Source of the DNA: Actinomycetota bacterium
Lineage (GTDB): Bacteria > Actinomycetota > Actinomycetes > S36-B12 > UBA5976
Direction: 5' to 3'
Assembly: GCA_947452765.1 (NCBI GenBank)
Contig: CANGDR010000007.1
Coordinates: forward strand, 1-64,000
Length of the DNA stretch: 64,000 nt
This document shows positions 9,788 through 17,441 of this stretch, in pieces. Position 1 is the stretch's first letter; the number at the start of each line of letters is the position of its first letter. The position numbers and the translations under genes were made by a program. The notes below the pieces were generated by a model. That model searched no databases. It was not told the origin of the DNA and saw only the letters and a list, made by a program, of their open reading frames with translations.

Positions 9788-10658
9788 CTAACTTAGTTTT
9801 TAGCCAAGCAAAGCCTTCACTAAGTGCAGGTTCTCCAATAGATAAGTGACCGTGTCCCTCAAGTAGGTTCACGTTGGCATGTGGCAGTTTCTTTGCAAGC
9901 CACTTCCCGTGGTCAAAAGGCACCATTAAGTCAGTAGCTCCCTGCCAAATTGTCACTGGGTTGGAAATATCTGACAACTCAAAACCCCAAGGAAGTACAA
10001 ATGCGATGTCGTCATCTAGCCAACCGTCTACTCCGGTATGCACAGCCCATCGAAAAATCTCTGCCATATTCTCGCCAAATTCGCCAGTAAGTGAATCACG
10101 ATCTTCTTCTGGCAGTAACGAGCCCATCATGTCGACGATTTGTTCACCTGAAATCTTTTGCATTTCAGGTAGTCCGGATTCAAGGTAGCTGCGTAGGTCT
10201 GATTCACCCTTAAGGGCAGCACCAAATTCATCGTGGTTGTCCTGACCCATTCCATTTAGAAAATCTAAATCCAATTGACCAAACATGCCCACACCAGCAA
10301 GAGACATAGCGGCAACGCATCTTTTCGGACTCAGCGCGACATTTGCCAAGGCATGTGGTCCGCCACCAGACCAGCCCATCGTTACGTATAGATCAAAACC
10401 TAAGTGATTTGCAAGCTCATCGACGAGTGTGACGACATCAGCAACGCTTCTGTTAGGTTGCCGAGTTGAGTTACCGTAACCCGGCCTGACCAATTCAACT
10501 ATTCGCAAATCACTCGCGAGTGCAGGCTCAAGTAAATCAGCGTGTAGCGGACCAGCACCAGGTGTTCCATGATGGTAGATCAAAAGGTCAGAGCCCTCTC
10601 CACCATCGAAGTAGTCAACCCGATCCCCGTTTGCACGAATGAAAAATTTGACAGTCAT
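9771..10658 (-). CDS. Alpha/beta-fold hydrolase
   Basis: A 295-aa protein with the alpha/beta hydrolase fold. The oxyanion HG is in LLIYHHGTPGAGP, the nucleophile elbow is MGWSGGGPHA (G-W-S-G-G), the acid is probably Asp in WQGATDLMVPFDHG, and the catalytic His is in LEGHGHLS. The family covers esterases, peptidases of the proline iminopeptidase type and haloalkane dehalogenases, so the substrate is open. There is no signal peptide. It converges with the wHTH gene (17 bp overlap). Confidence 0.85.
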   Translation of the reverse strand: MTVKFFIRANGDRVDYFDGGEGSDLLIYHHGTPGAGPLHADLLEPALASDLRIVELVRPGYGNSTRQPNRSVADVVTLVDELANHLGFDLYVTMGWSGGGPHALANVALSPKRCVAAMSLAGVGMFGQLDLDFLNGMGQDNHDEFGAALKGESDLRSYLESGLPEMQKISGEQIVDMMGSLLPEEDRDSLTGEFGENMAEIFRWAVHTGVDGWLDDDIAFVLPWGFELSDISNPVTIWQGATDLMVPFDHGKWLAKKLPHANVNLLEGHGHLSIGEPALSEGFAWLKTKLATEKS

Positions 10659-10711
10659 GACTAGAGTGTGGCACTTACAAGTTGGGTTTACGTAGATTTA
10701 CAAAAATAAAA

Positions 10712-11047
10712 TTAGTTTCCCTTGAACTTACGAATTTCTTGTGGCCAACCGCATGCCTGACCAACTTTGGCGCCCCACAATTTTGCTTCTTCATCCGTCG
10801 ACACGTTAATGATGGTTAGCCCGCCCAGAAATTCTCCGTTAGTTGTTATTGGTCCACCAACATTGCCTTCGTCATCTGAACCAAAGGCCAACTCGATTTC
10901 TTCTTCTAGGCCACCGGCAAAGACGAGTACGCCGGCCTCTTTCATTTCGGCTACCACTGCTCGAGAAAGCGGACCTCGTGGTTCGTACCACTCTGCTGGA
11001 TGATCGCCCACCCATTGCTGATTGAAATAAATGAGGTATTGCGCCAT
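10712..11047 (-). CDS. YCII-related domain protein
   Basis: 111 aa starting MAQYLIYFNQQWVGDH. The middle and end (AEMKEAGVLVFAGGLE, GEFLGGLTIINVSTDEEAKLWGAK) match YCII-related proteins such as those near sigma-factor genes in Actinobacteria, with a ferredoxin-like fold and possible metal or anion binding. The ORF track extends 16 codons upstream, into the first rnpB-like repeat; ATG 11047 matches the family start and leaves the repeat outside the gene. This gene marks the outer (left) edge of the island. Confidence 0.8.
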   Translation of the reverse strand: MAQYLIYFNQQWVGDHPAEWYEPRGPLSRAVVAEMKEAGVLVFAGGLEEEIELAFGSDDEGNVGGPITTNGEFLGGLTIINVSTDEEAKLWGAKVGQACGWPQEIRKFKGN

Positions 11048-11061
11048 GTAGCAATAGTAGA

Positions 11062-11084
11062 AGACGAGTCGGTCTGTAAGCCGG
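11062..11084 (+). repeat. rnpB 3'-end repeat copy 1 (left boundary)
   Basis: Exact 23/23 copy of the rnpB terminal sequence (begins AGACGAGTCGGTCTGTAAGC, 20 of 23 shown). Similarity continues to the right for about nine more bases with two or three mismatches (CCGGA..CTGT), further into rnpB than most other copies, as expected for the outermost junction. Confidence 0.85.
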
Positions 11085-11174
11085 ACACTGTTCAAGAGCC
11101 ACTACTTAAATGAAAATTTCGCGGTTTGCCCACATGCTTGCCCACAAAGTCGTACTTGGTTTGCTTCGAAACAG

Positions 11175-11603
11175 CTAATCGCGCACTTCCTGTTCCACTA
11201 CCGCAATTCCAGAAACAACATCCGCTAGTCGCTTGCGGTCTTGCCTGCGCACAATTCCTGAAATGTCCCATAAGTGGAAGCAAAGTAGAAGTGCTATTCC
11301 AAGGCCAAGCAAGATCCCATTTGGGTTGATCGCGTATGCGATGTTTGAAACTGCAAAATACCCAAACCAGTACGCCGTGAAAATCAAGAAGTAACGAATA
11401 AACATCTGAGGACGCTTTGCTGGTGCATTTGTTGTGTCATTGATCGTAACTATTCGCAATAAGTTTTGAGCTGGGGTTTGTCCCCTACCCCAGGTAATCA
11501 AACTCCAAGCAAGCCAACCGATGTAGGCAGTTCCAATGACCAAAACCATTTCTAAAACCCAAGCTGTAAATCGCCTTCTGGGTTGCGCTGGTGTCATGCT
11601 CAT
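11175..11603 (-). CDS. RDD-family membrane protein
   Basis: A 142-aa protein with three to four hydrophobic segments. The family signatures are an Arg-rich start before TM1 (QPRRRFTAWVLEMVLVI), WGRGQTPAQNLLRI after TM2 and QDRKRLADVVSGIAVV at the C-terminus (the RDD-type D/K-R-x-L-H/A-D motif). The role is unknown; RDD proteins have been tied to ion or metabolite transport. Its start overlaps the stop of the upstream epimerase gene by 4 bp, so the pair is translationally coupled and presumably under the TetR operator at 12580. Confidence 0.8.
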   Translation of the reverse strand: MSMTPAQPRRRFTAWVLEMVLVIGTAYIGWLAWSLITWGRGQTPAQNLLRIVTINDTTNAPAKRPQMFIRYFLIFTAYWFGYFAVSNIAYAINPNGILLGLGIALLLCFHLWDISGIVRRQDRKRLADVVSGIAVVEQEVRD

Positions 11604-12535
11604 TTCTTCAGACTCGCTCTCGTTTCTGCGACAACTTCGTTAAGAATCTGATTCCACGGGGTTGGATGCATCCCAAAAGTTTCACGCGCAGCGCTGTCAT
11701 CCAAAATGTACGGACGTTGGAATTGATAGGCGGTCTCTTTTAGAGCCTTCAACAAAGGGTTGAATCGCGCAAGGAGATTCCACATCAGGCTTGGAACTGA
11801 CGAAAGCTTTGGATTCTTAACTCCACCAGCTGCTGCCAGTTCTCTTACAACTTCATTTTGAGTTTTTGCTTCATTACTTGGTACATGCCAAGCCTTACCC
11901 CAAGCCCTTGAATCCGAAGCGACAATCTTCATCAGTCGAGCAACATCTAATGGATAAGTCCAGGTGTGCTTTAGATCGATCGCTCCCAGAACTTGCGCCG
12001 TTTTACCTGCGAGCACCTTCGGCAAGACTCGGGCGCCAACACGACTTTGGTCACTGGCAGATATGTAATCGGAACCTCGAACTTCAGTGGCCTTGATGAT
12101 CCCGGCATCGTGCATGGCCTTTGCTTCGACCCACATGGTCGCTCGAACTTTGCCATTTACTCCTGTTGCATTCAGTGGCAGAGATTCGGTCATTGGAACA
12201 TCAACTGGACCATAGCCATAAAGGTTGGAACAAGTTACTAAGACTGCGCCAGTTTTTTCGGCATAGGCCAGGAAGCTGGCAGCCATTGGCGGCCAAAGCT
12301 TTGCCCACTGGTGATATGGCGGGTTACTGCAGTTGTAGATTGCGACAGCACTTGGAGCCGCAGACAAAAGGCTAGAGACATTGCTGGCATCGGCAGAAAC
12401 TAACTTAATGTTTTCGTGCTTTGGCCCAGAACCCGAACGGGTAGCCAAAATCACCTCTTTGCCATCATTTGCAAGTAACTCAGCTACCGCACTACCGACT
12501 GTGCCTGCACCTACGACCAAATGTATTTCGTTCAT
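11600..12535 (-). CDS. NAD-dependent epimerase/reductase family protein
   Basis: 311 aa with a Rossmann fold at the start: IHLVVGAGTVGSAVAELL (GxGxxG). NCSNPPY, CSNLYGYG and KVLAGKTAQVLG fit an extended/atypical SDR of the NAD(P)-binding epimerase group; a canonical YxxxK is not obvious. ATG 12535 was chosen over the longer ORF because GGGAG lies 6 bp upstream of it. A TTGACA-N18-TATCGT promoter overlaps the palindrome at the divergent TetR gene, so repression by that regulator is expected. The substrate is unknown. Confidence 0.8.
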   Translation of the reverse strand: MNEIHLVVGAGTVGSAVAELLANDGKEVILATRSGSGPKHENIKLVSADASNVSSLLSAAPSAVAIYNCSNPPYHQWAKLWPPMAASFLAYAEKTGAVLVTCSNLYGYGPVDVPMTESLPLNATGVNGKVRATMWVEAKAMHDAGIIKATEVRGSDYISASDQSRVGARVLPKVLAGKTAQVLGAIDLKHTWTYPLDVARLMKIVASDSRAWGKAWHVPSNEAKTQNEVVRELAAAGGVKNPKLSSVPSLMWNLLARFNPLLKALKETAYQFQRPYILDDSAARETFGMHPTPWNQILNEVVAETRASLKK

Positions 12536-12579
12536 GACACGCTCCCCTTGAAATTGACTAAGGCTCACGATAATGGCAC

Positions 12580-12600
12580 AATGTTAACAATGTCAACATT
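12580..12600. promoter_or_regulatory. TetR-type operator palindrome
   Basis: A 21-bp near-perfect inverted repeat with half sites AATGTTAACA and TGTCAACATT around a central A. It covers the -35 box TTGACA of the epimerase-RDD operon (minus strand) and includes the ATG of the tetR gene (12590). Binding would block both directions. Confidence 0.75.
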
Positions 12601-13210
12601 AAAAAAATCCGAGTCAGAATTCCATCACGGGGACCTACGGGCCGCCCTTGTGACGGCGGGGCTAAAGCATGTCCAAAAGCATGGCTTGAATTCTTTGGGC
12701 CTTCGACAACTTGCCCTAACTACCGGCGTGAGTCCTACCGCCGTCTATCGCCACTTCGCAGATCTTGAACACCTAAAGGCTGCAATAGCAAGGGCAAGCC
12801 GCGAAGTTTTGGGCACCATGATGCTAGAGGCACTAATAGCCGCTCCTAAAACTCAAACTGCAAAAGGTGCAATCAGCCGCTTTCTTGCAATCGGCGGCGC
12901 CTACATTGATTTTGGAATTAAGGAATCAAACCTTTGCGAAATTGCATTTATCTGCTTTGACTCCCCAACACTGGAACCAGACTCCCCAAATCCATCTGAG
13001 TTATTAATGGCCTCACTCAGTGAATTAAGTGAGATTGGGTGCTTGCCAGATAAGAACCTTAAAACCGCTCCCATGATTGCTTGGAGCATGGTCCATGGGT
13101 TTGCTGGATTGGCTGCCCAAGGCGCTACCGGGAATCCAAAGGAAACTCTTGCATCGAAAAAAGATGTTCTTGCAGCAGCCCTAAAGTCGCTCGACATCAA
13201 AGCTGCTTAA
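12590..13210 (+). CDS. TetR/AcrR-family transcriptional regulator
   Basis: 206 aa. The N-terminal HTH is clear: GDLRAALVTAGLKHVQKHG, then LGLRQLALTTGVSPTAVYRHFADLEHLKAAIA at residues 34-65, followed by a WHG-like C-terminal ligand domain ending in AWSMVHGFAGLAAQG. ATG 12590 (23 codons into the ORF) matches the family start; it sits inside the operator palindrome, implying autoregulation. The divergent epimerase-RDD operon is the likely target. A strong hairpin follows the stop codon. Confidence 0.88.
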   Translation: MSTLKKSESEFHHGDLRAALVTAGLKHVQKHGLNSLGLRQLALTTGVSPTAVYRHFADLEHLKAAIARASREVLGTMMLEALIAAPKTQTAKGAISRFLAIGGAYIDFGIKESNLCEIAFICFDSPTLEPDSPNPSELLMASLSELSEIGCLPDKNLKTAPMIAWSMVHGFAGLAAQGATGNPKETLASKKDVLAAALKSLDIKAA

Positions 13211-13214
13211 AGCG

Positions 13215-13252
13215 ACGATCCCGCATCACTGTTTATAGCAATGCGGGATCGT
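13215..13252. terminator. Bidirectional hairpin terminator between tetR and doxX genes
   Basis: A 12-bp perfect stem (ACGATCCCGCAT / ATGCGGGATCGT) with a 14-base loop sits between convergent genes. There is no clear T-run, so it may work in both directions or by a Rho-assisted route. Confidence 0.7.
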
Positions 13253-13267
13253 GTTAACACTTACGGG

Positions 13268-13618
13268 CTAGAGGAAGATCGTGACCAATGCCAACAGGCC
13301 CAAAATTAGTGCAGGGGCAAATGGTTCCTTGCGCTTGCGGTGGACATTAGCTGCGCCGGCCATCAAAAGAAATAGGCAAACTGCCGCAACCTTAGACAGA
13401 ACTTCTGCAACTGAAAAAACGTGCGGCAGGATTAATCCAAGTGCGCCAAGTACTTCAGCAAGCCCAATCATCTTTATCTGAGAATCGCTGAAATCAGCAG
13501 CCCAACCCATGTTCTTGTTTGCAAGCAACTTTTCCCTGCTTGAAGTAACTTTCATCATTCCTGATGCTAAGAATGCAAATGCAGCAATCCCCGCAACAAC
13601 CCAATATGCAGTACTCAT
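13268..13618 (-). CDS. DoxX-family membrane protein
   Basis: A 116-aa protein with four hydrophobic segments: YWVVAGIAAFAFLASG, MIGLAEVLGALGLILP, VLSKVAAVCLFLLM and ALILGLLALVTIFL. The sequence FLASGMMKV and GLAEVLGALGLI pattern is DoxX-like. ATG 13618 is preferred over the GTG two codons earlier since AGGTG lies 5 bp before it. It is divergent from a MarR gene across a perfect palindrome that overlaps its TTGACA -35 box, so MarR control is likely. MarR-DoxX pairs are common in soil and water bacteria. Confidence 0.8.
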   Translation of the reverse strand: MSTAYWVVAGIAAFAFLASGMMKVTSSREKLLANKNMGWAADFSDSQIKMIGLAEVLGALGLILPHVFSVAEVLSKVAAVCLFLLMAGAANVHRKRKEPFAPALILGLLALVTIFL

Positions 13619-13676
13619 ATTCACCTATCTCTGATTAGTTTTCCCTGATTCTTGCCTTGAAAGTAATCTTCGCCAT

Positions 13677-13700
13677 AAATGGTTGATTTGTCAACCATTT
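13677..13700. promoter_or_regulatory. MarR-type operator palindrome
   Basis: A perfect 10-bp inverted repeat (AAATGGTTGA / TCAACCATTT) around a 4-base centre, midway between doxX and marR. On the minus strand it contains TTGACA (13689-13694), the likely doxX -35 box. Binding should repress doxX and probably marR too. Confidence 0.78.
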
Positions 13701-13714
13701 GATACAGTAATCAT

Positions 13715-14212
13715 ATGGAAACATACGGGCTTTCAGTAAGGCAGCTAAGAGCTTGGCGCTCATTTCACAAGCTGAGGTCGCAATTACTTCCACACATGGC
13801 CAAAAAGATCTACCGAAATACTGGATTAACACCGGCTGAATATTTTCTGATGGTCACCTTGCTGGAATCCCCCAATGGCTCCCTGCATTCCAGCGAAATT
13901 GCAGAGCAACTGGATTGGGAAAAGAGCAGGATTTCGCATCAAGCAAAGCGCATGGAGTCGCGAGGATTAGTTTCTCGGTTTACTTGCGAAACAGATGCCC
14001 GAAGTTGCGTAATAGAAATCACGCCTTCTGGGCGCAAATACATGAAGCAAGCACTTCCCATGCAGTTTCAAGATGTAAAACATTGCTTCGCTGATCTTTT
14101 AACTCAAGCACATCTAGATGCCTTGATTGAAATTTCCCAGATAGTTTCTAAACACCTTGCAGAAGAACATGCGACCGATGACTCTGCTAGGTCACTGGAA
14201 AGTGTGAAATAG
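13715..14212 (+). CDS. MarR-family transcriptional regulator
   Basis: 165 aa with a winged-helix core: LTPAEYFLMVTLLESPNGSLHSSEIAEQLDWEKSRISHQAKRMESRGLVSRFTCETDARSCVIEITPSGRKYM, where SRISHQAKRMESRGLV is the recognition helix and DARS the wing. It lies opposite a DoxX gene across a perfect palindrome and probably senses a small aromatic or oxidant. The stop codon is 5 bp before the degenerate rnpB-like repeat at 14218, so the gene ends this island unit. Confidence 0.9.
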   Translation: METYGLSVRQLRAWRSFHKLRSQLLPHMAKKIYRNTGLTPAEYFLMVTLLESPNGSLHSSEIAEQLDWEKSRISHQAKRMESRGLVSRFTCETDARSCVIEITPSGRKYMKQALPMQFQDVKHCFADLLTQAHLDALIEISQIVSKHLAEEHATDDSARSLESVK

Positions 14213-14217
14213 AAAGT

Positions 14218-14240
14218 AAACGATTCGATCTGCGAGCTGG
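14218..14240 (+). repeat. rnpB 3'-end repeat copy 2 (degenerate)
   Basis: 17 of 23 bases match the core (AAACGATTCGATCTGCGAGC), and two or three bases to the left (AGT) match other copies. It sits in the gap between marR and the molybdopterin gene, exactly where a unit boundary is expected. The match alone would be marginal; position supports it. Confidence 0.5.
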
Positions 14241-14283
14241 AGTCCGTGGCTGTACCCTGACTGAAAGCAGCTAGGACCCACGG

Positions 14284-15813
14284 ATGAACACTTCTAAGAC
14301 CACACAACGCGAGGCGTTTGCCCTAGGCGTGATTGCCGTCTGCATTGGAATATTTGTTGGCGAATTAACCTCAAACCGATCTTCCGAATGGAAGTCACCG
14401 GTTGACTCACTTGGCAGCTGGATCATCAGCGTAATTCCGCGCTTCCTGGAATCATTCGCTATCAACTTATTCGGCACTCAAGATAAAAGCGTCTTGGTCG
14501 GAATCATCCTGCTGGTTGCGCTTCTGCTGGGTGGATTGGCTGGCGATTTATTGCTGCGAGGAAAAAGCAGAATTGCTTATGCAATCGTGGCACTAGAAAC
14601 CATCTTCGGCGCATTAACTGTAATTGCCCGTCCACATTCCGGCATCTCGGCAGTAGTGCCCGCCTTGCTAAGTGGAATATCAACAGCCTTGGTTCTCTAT
14701 TTTGCTTTGGGGCGAGTAAAGATAGAGACGACTAAAGAGAATCAATCGGCGCAATTAAGTTCTCGACGACAAGTACTAATGTTTGCCGGTGGTGCGGGAG
14801 TCCTTGGCGCGCTGATGCTTATCTCGGGTCAAAAAGTAAAAACCCACGGACTTAACGCAATCAAACGATTAGCAGTCAAGTTGCCAACAGCAACGCAACC
14901 ACTTCCGCCTCCCCCAGTTGACCCCGCACTGCAAATCACTGGCTTATCCCCGCTAATCACCACAAATGATCAGTTCTATCGAATTGATACCGCAATCAAC
15001 ACTCCGATTATTGATGTTGCAGAGTGGTCGCTCACTATCAACGGCATGGTGAAAAATCCAGTCACTTTGAGCTATGCCGACTTACTAAACCGCCCCATGT
15101 TTGAACTAGATGACACCATGTCATGTGTCTCCAATCCAGTTGGCGGAACATTGGTTGGAAATGCGCGCTGGCTTGGATGTCGACTTGATGATTTGATCAA
15201 TGAAGCTGGGTCACTAACTTCAGCCGATCAAATTTTGAGTTCATCAGGCGATGGCTTCGGAGCCGGATTCCCGCTTAATTTATTGGATGGTCGCGATGCG
15301 ATGATCGCTGTTGGCATGAATGGCCAACCCCTTCCGATAGCCCACGGTTTTCCAGCTCGCGTAATAGTTCCTGGCCTGTATGGATACGTATCGGCAACAA
15401 AGTGGCTAACTAACATCGAGTTGACACGTTTCGACGTGAAGCAAGGGTTCTGGATTTCACGTGGTTGGTCTCAACTTGGACCAATAAAGATCCAATCTCG
15501 GATTGATTATCCAACTGATGGCGCCGCCATACCGCACGGAAAATTTACCTTTGCAGGAGTCGCGTGGGCACCACTTTCTGGCATTGATTCAGTACAGGTG
15601 AACATCGATGGAACTTGGAAAGATGCGACTCTTGGTCCAGTTCTTTCCGGAACCACTTGGCGCCAGTGGTGGCTTGATTGGGATCCGACTGCAGGAATGC
15701 ATGAAATTCAAGTCCGTGCGGTCGCAGTTAGCGGTGAGGTGCAGACCCAGGACGTCGCAGACATTGCACCAAACGGTGCATCAGGCTGGCACACCATCAA
15801 GATTTCGGCATAA
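14284..15813 (+). CDS. Membrane-anchored molybdopterin-dependent oxidoreductase (sulfite oxidase family)
   Basis: 509 aa. Residues 1-190 hold about five transmembrane helices; the last ends near SRRQVLMFAGGAGVLGALML. Residues 215-400 form the oxidoreductase molybdopterin-binding domain, with the Mo-ligating cysteine in DTMSCVSNPVGG and GLYGYVSATKWL. The C-terminal domain (residues 400-509) is the dimerisation/Ig-like domain of sulfite oxidases. The domain should lie outside the membrane. This architecture is frequent in Actinobacteria; the substrate is unknown. No molybdenum cofactor gene is in the window. It starts 44 bp after a repeat. Confidence 0.88.
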   Translation: MNTSKTTQREAFALGVIAVCIGIFVGELTSNRSSEWKSPVDSLGSWIISVIPRFLESFAINLFGTQDKSVLVGIILLVALLLGGLAGDLLLRGKSRIAYAIVALETIFGALTVIARPHSGISAVVPALLSGISTALVLYFALGRVKIETTKENQSAQLSSRRQVLMFAGGAGVLGALMLISGQKVKTHGLNAIKRLAVKLPTATQPLPPPPVDPALQITGLSPLITTNDQFYRIDTAINTPIIDVAEWSLTINGMVKNPVTLSYADLLNRPMFELDDTMSCVSNPVGGTLVGNARWLGCRLDDLINEAGSLTSADQILSSSGDGFGAGFPLNLLDGRDAMIAVGMNGQPLPIAHGFPARVIVPGLYGYVSATKWLTNIELTRFDVKQGFWISRGWSQLGPIKIQSRIDYPTDGAAIPHGKFTFAGVAWAPLSGIDSVQVNIDGTWKDATLGPVLSGTTWRQWWLDWDPTAGMHEIQVRAVAVSGEVQTQDVADIAPNGASGWHTIKISA

Positions 15814-15830
15814 AAATCAAATCCCAAACC

Positions 15831-16148
15831 TCAACGATTCGAAACTATCCATCTTTTAAATGGTCCACCATTGAATGTATAAACCTTGGCAACACCCCGC
15901 CCGTAGACAGCTGCAAATTCTTTACCATTCTTACGTCGCAAGGTACCCAGCATCACAACTCCCGGTAGACCTGTTCCTGGCGCGCGAAGTCCCCGCAAGC
16001 CATTGGCCTTAAACCAAGGGTTAGGAATGTCCTCGATGGAAACAAGTGAACTTTTAGGTACTCGAAGTGACTTATGAAGTGATCCAATTTTTTCTAGTCG
16101 AGAGAGCTTAAGAACTAACTGGTCACCAATTTCAATTACCTTTGCCAT
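15831..16148 (-). CDS. Conserved hypothetical protein (PH-like)
   Basis: 105 aa, no catalytic motif recognised. The pattern VPKSSLVSIEDIPNPWF, then GLRGLRAPGTGLPGVVMLGT and KEFAAVYGRGVAKVYTF recalls small bacterial pleckstrin-like proteins of Actinobacteria, but I cannot name the family. No signal peptide or TM segment. It is convergent with the molybdopterin gene (17 bp gap) and is the second gene of that island unit. Confidence 0.65.
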   Translation of the reverse strand: MAKVIEIGDQLVLKLSRLEKIGSLHKSLRVPKSSLVSIEDIPNPWFKANGLRGLRAPGTGLPGVVMLGTLRRKNGKEFAAVYGRGVAKVYTFNGGPFKRWIVSNR

Positions 16149-16242
16149 ATTTGAGATGCTACTCCGTCTAAAGCAAATCTAAATCGGCAAAAACCCGCCT
16201 TAAACGTAGGGGTTCGCCCTATGAGTTCGCCTCAATACTGCT

Positions 16243-16281
16243 CTCGAATTGCTAGCCAGTTTCTTTCTGCTAAATAGTGGT
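16243..16281 (+). pseudogene. Relic of an SRPBCC gene 3' end next to repeat copy 3
   Basis: These 39 bases align with the last codons of the SRPBCC gene at 17876-18346 (CTCGAAT.GCTAGCCAGTTT and so on), with one deleted base and roughly six substitutions. The deletion shifts the frame, so it is not coding. In both places the sequence runs straight into the rnpB-like repeat. It looks like the remains of a second, deleted copy of that cassette, or the product of recombination between cassettes. Confidence 0.6.
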
Positions 16282-16304
16282 AGACGAGTCGGTCTGTAAG
16301 CCGG
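16282..16304 (+). repeat. rnpB 3'-end repeat copy 3
   Basis: Exact 23/23 match to the rnpB terminal sequence, in the gap between the hypothetical gene and the DUF1761 gene. Preceded by the SRPBCC tail relic. Confidence 0.85.
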
Positions 16305-16375
16305 AAGTTCTTGGAATCATTCAAATTTCAAATATGCAAGTTAAGCGAAATAGCCGAAATTCAGAATGCGCCCAT

Positions 16376-16388
16376 GTAAAATTTTTAC
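16376..16388. promoter_or_regulatory. Palindromic promoter/operator before DUF1761 gene
   Basis: GTAAAA-T-TTTTAC is a perfect 13-base inverted repeat ending at the base before the ATG. TAAAAT inside it is a plausible -10 box, six bases from the start codon, implying a leaderless transcript. Confidence 0.45.
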
Positions 16389-16817
16389 ATGACTTTTTCT
16401 GGACTGAACTTACTCGGCGTATTAATTGCATTCTTTGTCTCATTTATCAGTGGAGCCATCTGGTTTGGGCCCAAGACCTTTTATCCGATTTGGATGAGAG
16501 CCAAGGGAATTCCATCTGGCCAACTCACTACGAGCCAGAACAAACCTGTGGCACTCTTTGGCGGAACCATCGTTGGAGTCTCAATTCAAACTTTCACTGT
16601 CGCTTTAGTTGTGACTTCGCTGGCACATAACAATGCGAATTTTGGAGTGAAAGATGGAGCGCTGGTTGGTTTAGCTCTGGGAGTAGGTATCGCAATGTTT
16701 GCGTCACTATCGCACCGACTATTTGGTGGCGAAAGCTTCAAAGTTTGGATTATTGAAACGGCGAATGATGCGATTAATTTAACAATTGCTGGCGCGATAA
16801 TCACTTACTTCAATTAA
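16389..16817 (+). CDS. DUF1761 family membrane protein
   Basis: 142 aa with four hydrophobic segments. N-terminal NLLGVLIAFFVSFISGAIWFGPKTFYPIWMRAKG and later GLALGVGIAMFASLSHRLFGGESFKVWIIETANDAINLTIAGAII match the DUF1761 family, small integral membrane proteins of unknown role that are frequent in accessory DNA. It begins 84 bp after repeat copy 3 and is the only plus-strand gene of its unit. Confidence 0.82.
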   Translation: MTFSGLNLLGVLIAFFVSFISGAIWFGPKTFYPIWMRAKGIPSGQLTTSQNKPVALFGGTIVGVSIQTFTVALVVTSLAHNNANFGVKDGALVGLALGVGIAMFASLSHRLFGGESFKVWIIETANDAINLTIAGAIITYFN

Positions 16818-16833
16818 GAATCTCTCACGATCC

Positions 16834-17400
16834 CTAGATGAGGGTTCTTTTATATTCCTTGCCATTGACATCGTAAGTAATCCACGTTCCGACTTGCTCA
16901 CCGTTCTTGAAACTACCTGAACGCATGATTACGCCAGTTTTCCGAAACCATTTCCAATCACCGTGGAGTTTTCCACTCTTGAACCTCCCTCTAGCTTTCA
17001 AAACTCCATTTTTATAAAACTCAAGATATTCGCCTGTTTTTTTTGGATATAAAGAATTTATCTGAATGATTTTTTCATTGAGAATTTTATTTATGAGTGG
17101 CTTTGGAATACTCATCCCTACTTCAAAATGAACTGACCCCTTGGTTTGCTCGTACTTCCCTAGTTCTTCCTTTAGTCGTGCATTAAACGAACCGCTATAA
17201 GGAAAAATACTGTTGTGGTTTTTGAAACCGTCAAAACCAATGACCGGCACTCCCTCAATCAAAAAAGTCGGAATGCCGTATTTAATAACTTGCTCGGCAG
17301 CTGGAAGTTTGGAAGCTACATGATCGCTTAGATCTGTGAGAATCTTCCTCTGGTTCGGTGGATACTTCTTCAAGTGCGCCGTGACTTGTTGGCTCGTCAT
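16834..17400 (-). CDS. DUF1801 domain protein with C-terminal MORN-like repeats
   Basis: 188 aa. Residues 1-115 are a YdhG/DUF1801-type domain (PPNQRKILTDLSDHVASKLPAAEQVIKYGIPTFLIEG and FPYSGSF). Residues 125-188 carry two to three MORN/YwqK-like repeats: GEYLEFYKNGVLKARGRFKSGKLHGDWKWF, then SGSFKNGEQVGTWITYDVNG. DUF1801 proteins relate to iron-binding frataxin-like folds; MORN repeats bind surfaces or lipids. I do not know of a defined function for the fusion. It converges with the DUF1761 gene (16 bp gap). Confidence 0.75.
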   Translation of the reverse strand: MTSQQVTAHLKKYPPNQRKILTDLSDHVASKLPAAEQVIKYGIPTFLIEGVPVIGFDGFKNHNSIFPYSGSFNARLKEELGKYEQTKGSVHFEVGMSIPKPLINKILNEKIIQINSLYPKKTGEYLEFYKNGVLKARGRFKSGKLHGDWKWFRKTGVIMRSGSFKNGEQVGTWITYDVNGKEYKRTLI

Positions 17401-17441
17401 GAATAAATGCTACTAATCTTATTAATGACTCTGTCAATCAC

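Noticed and set aside
10919-10935. AGACGAGTACGCCGG inside the YCII gene resembling the repeat
   Set aside because: Identity stops after eight bases and the sequence encodes a conserved part of the protein.
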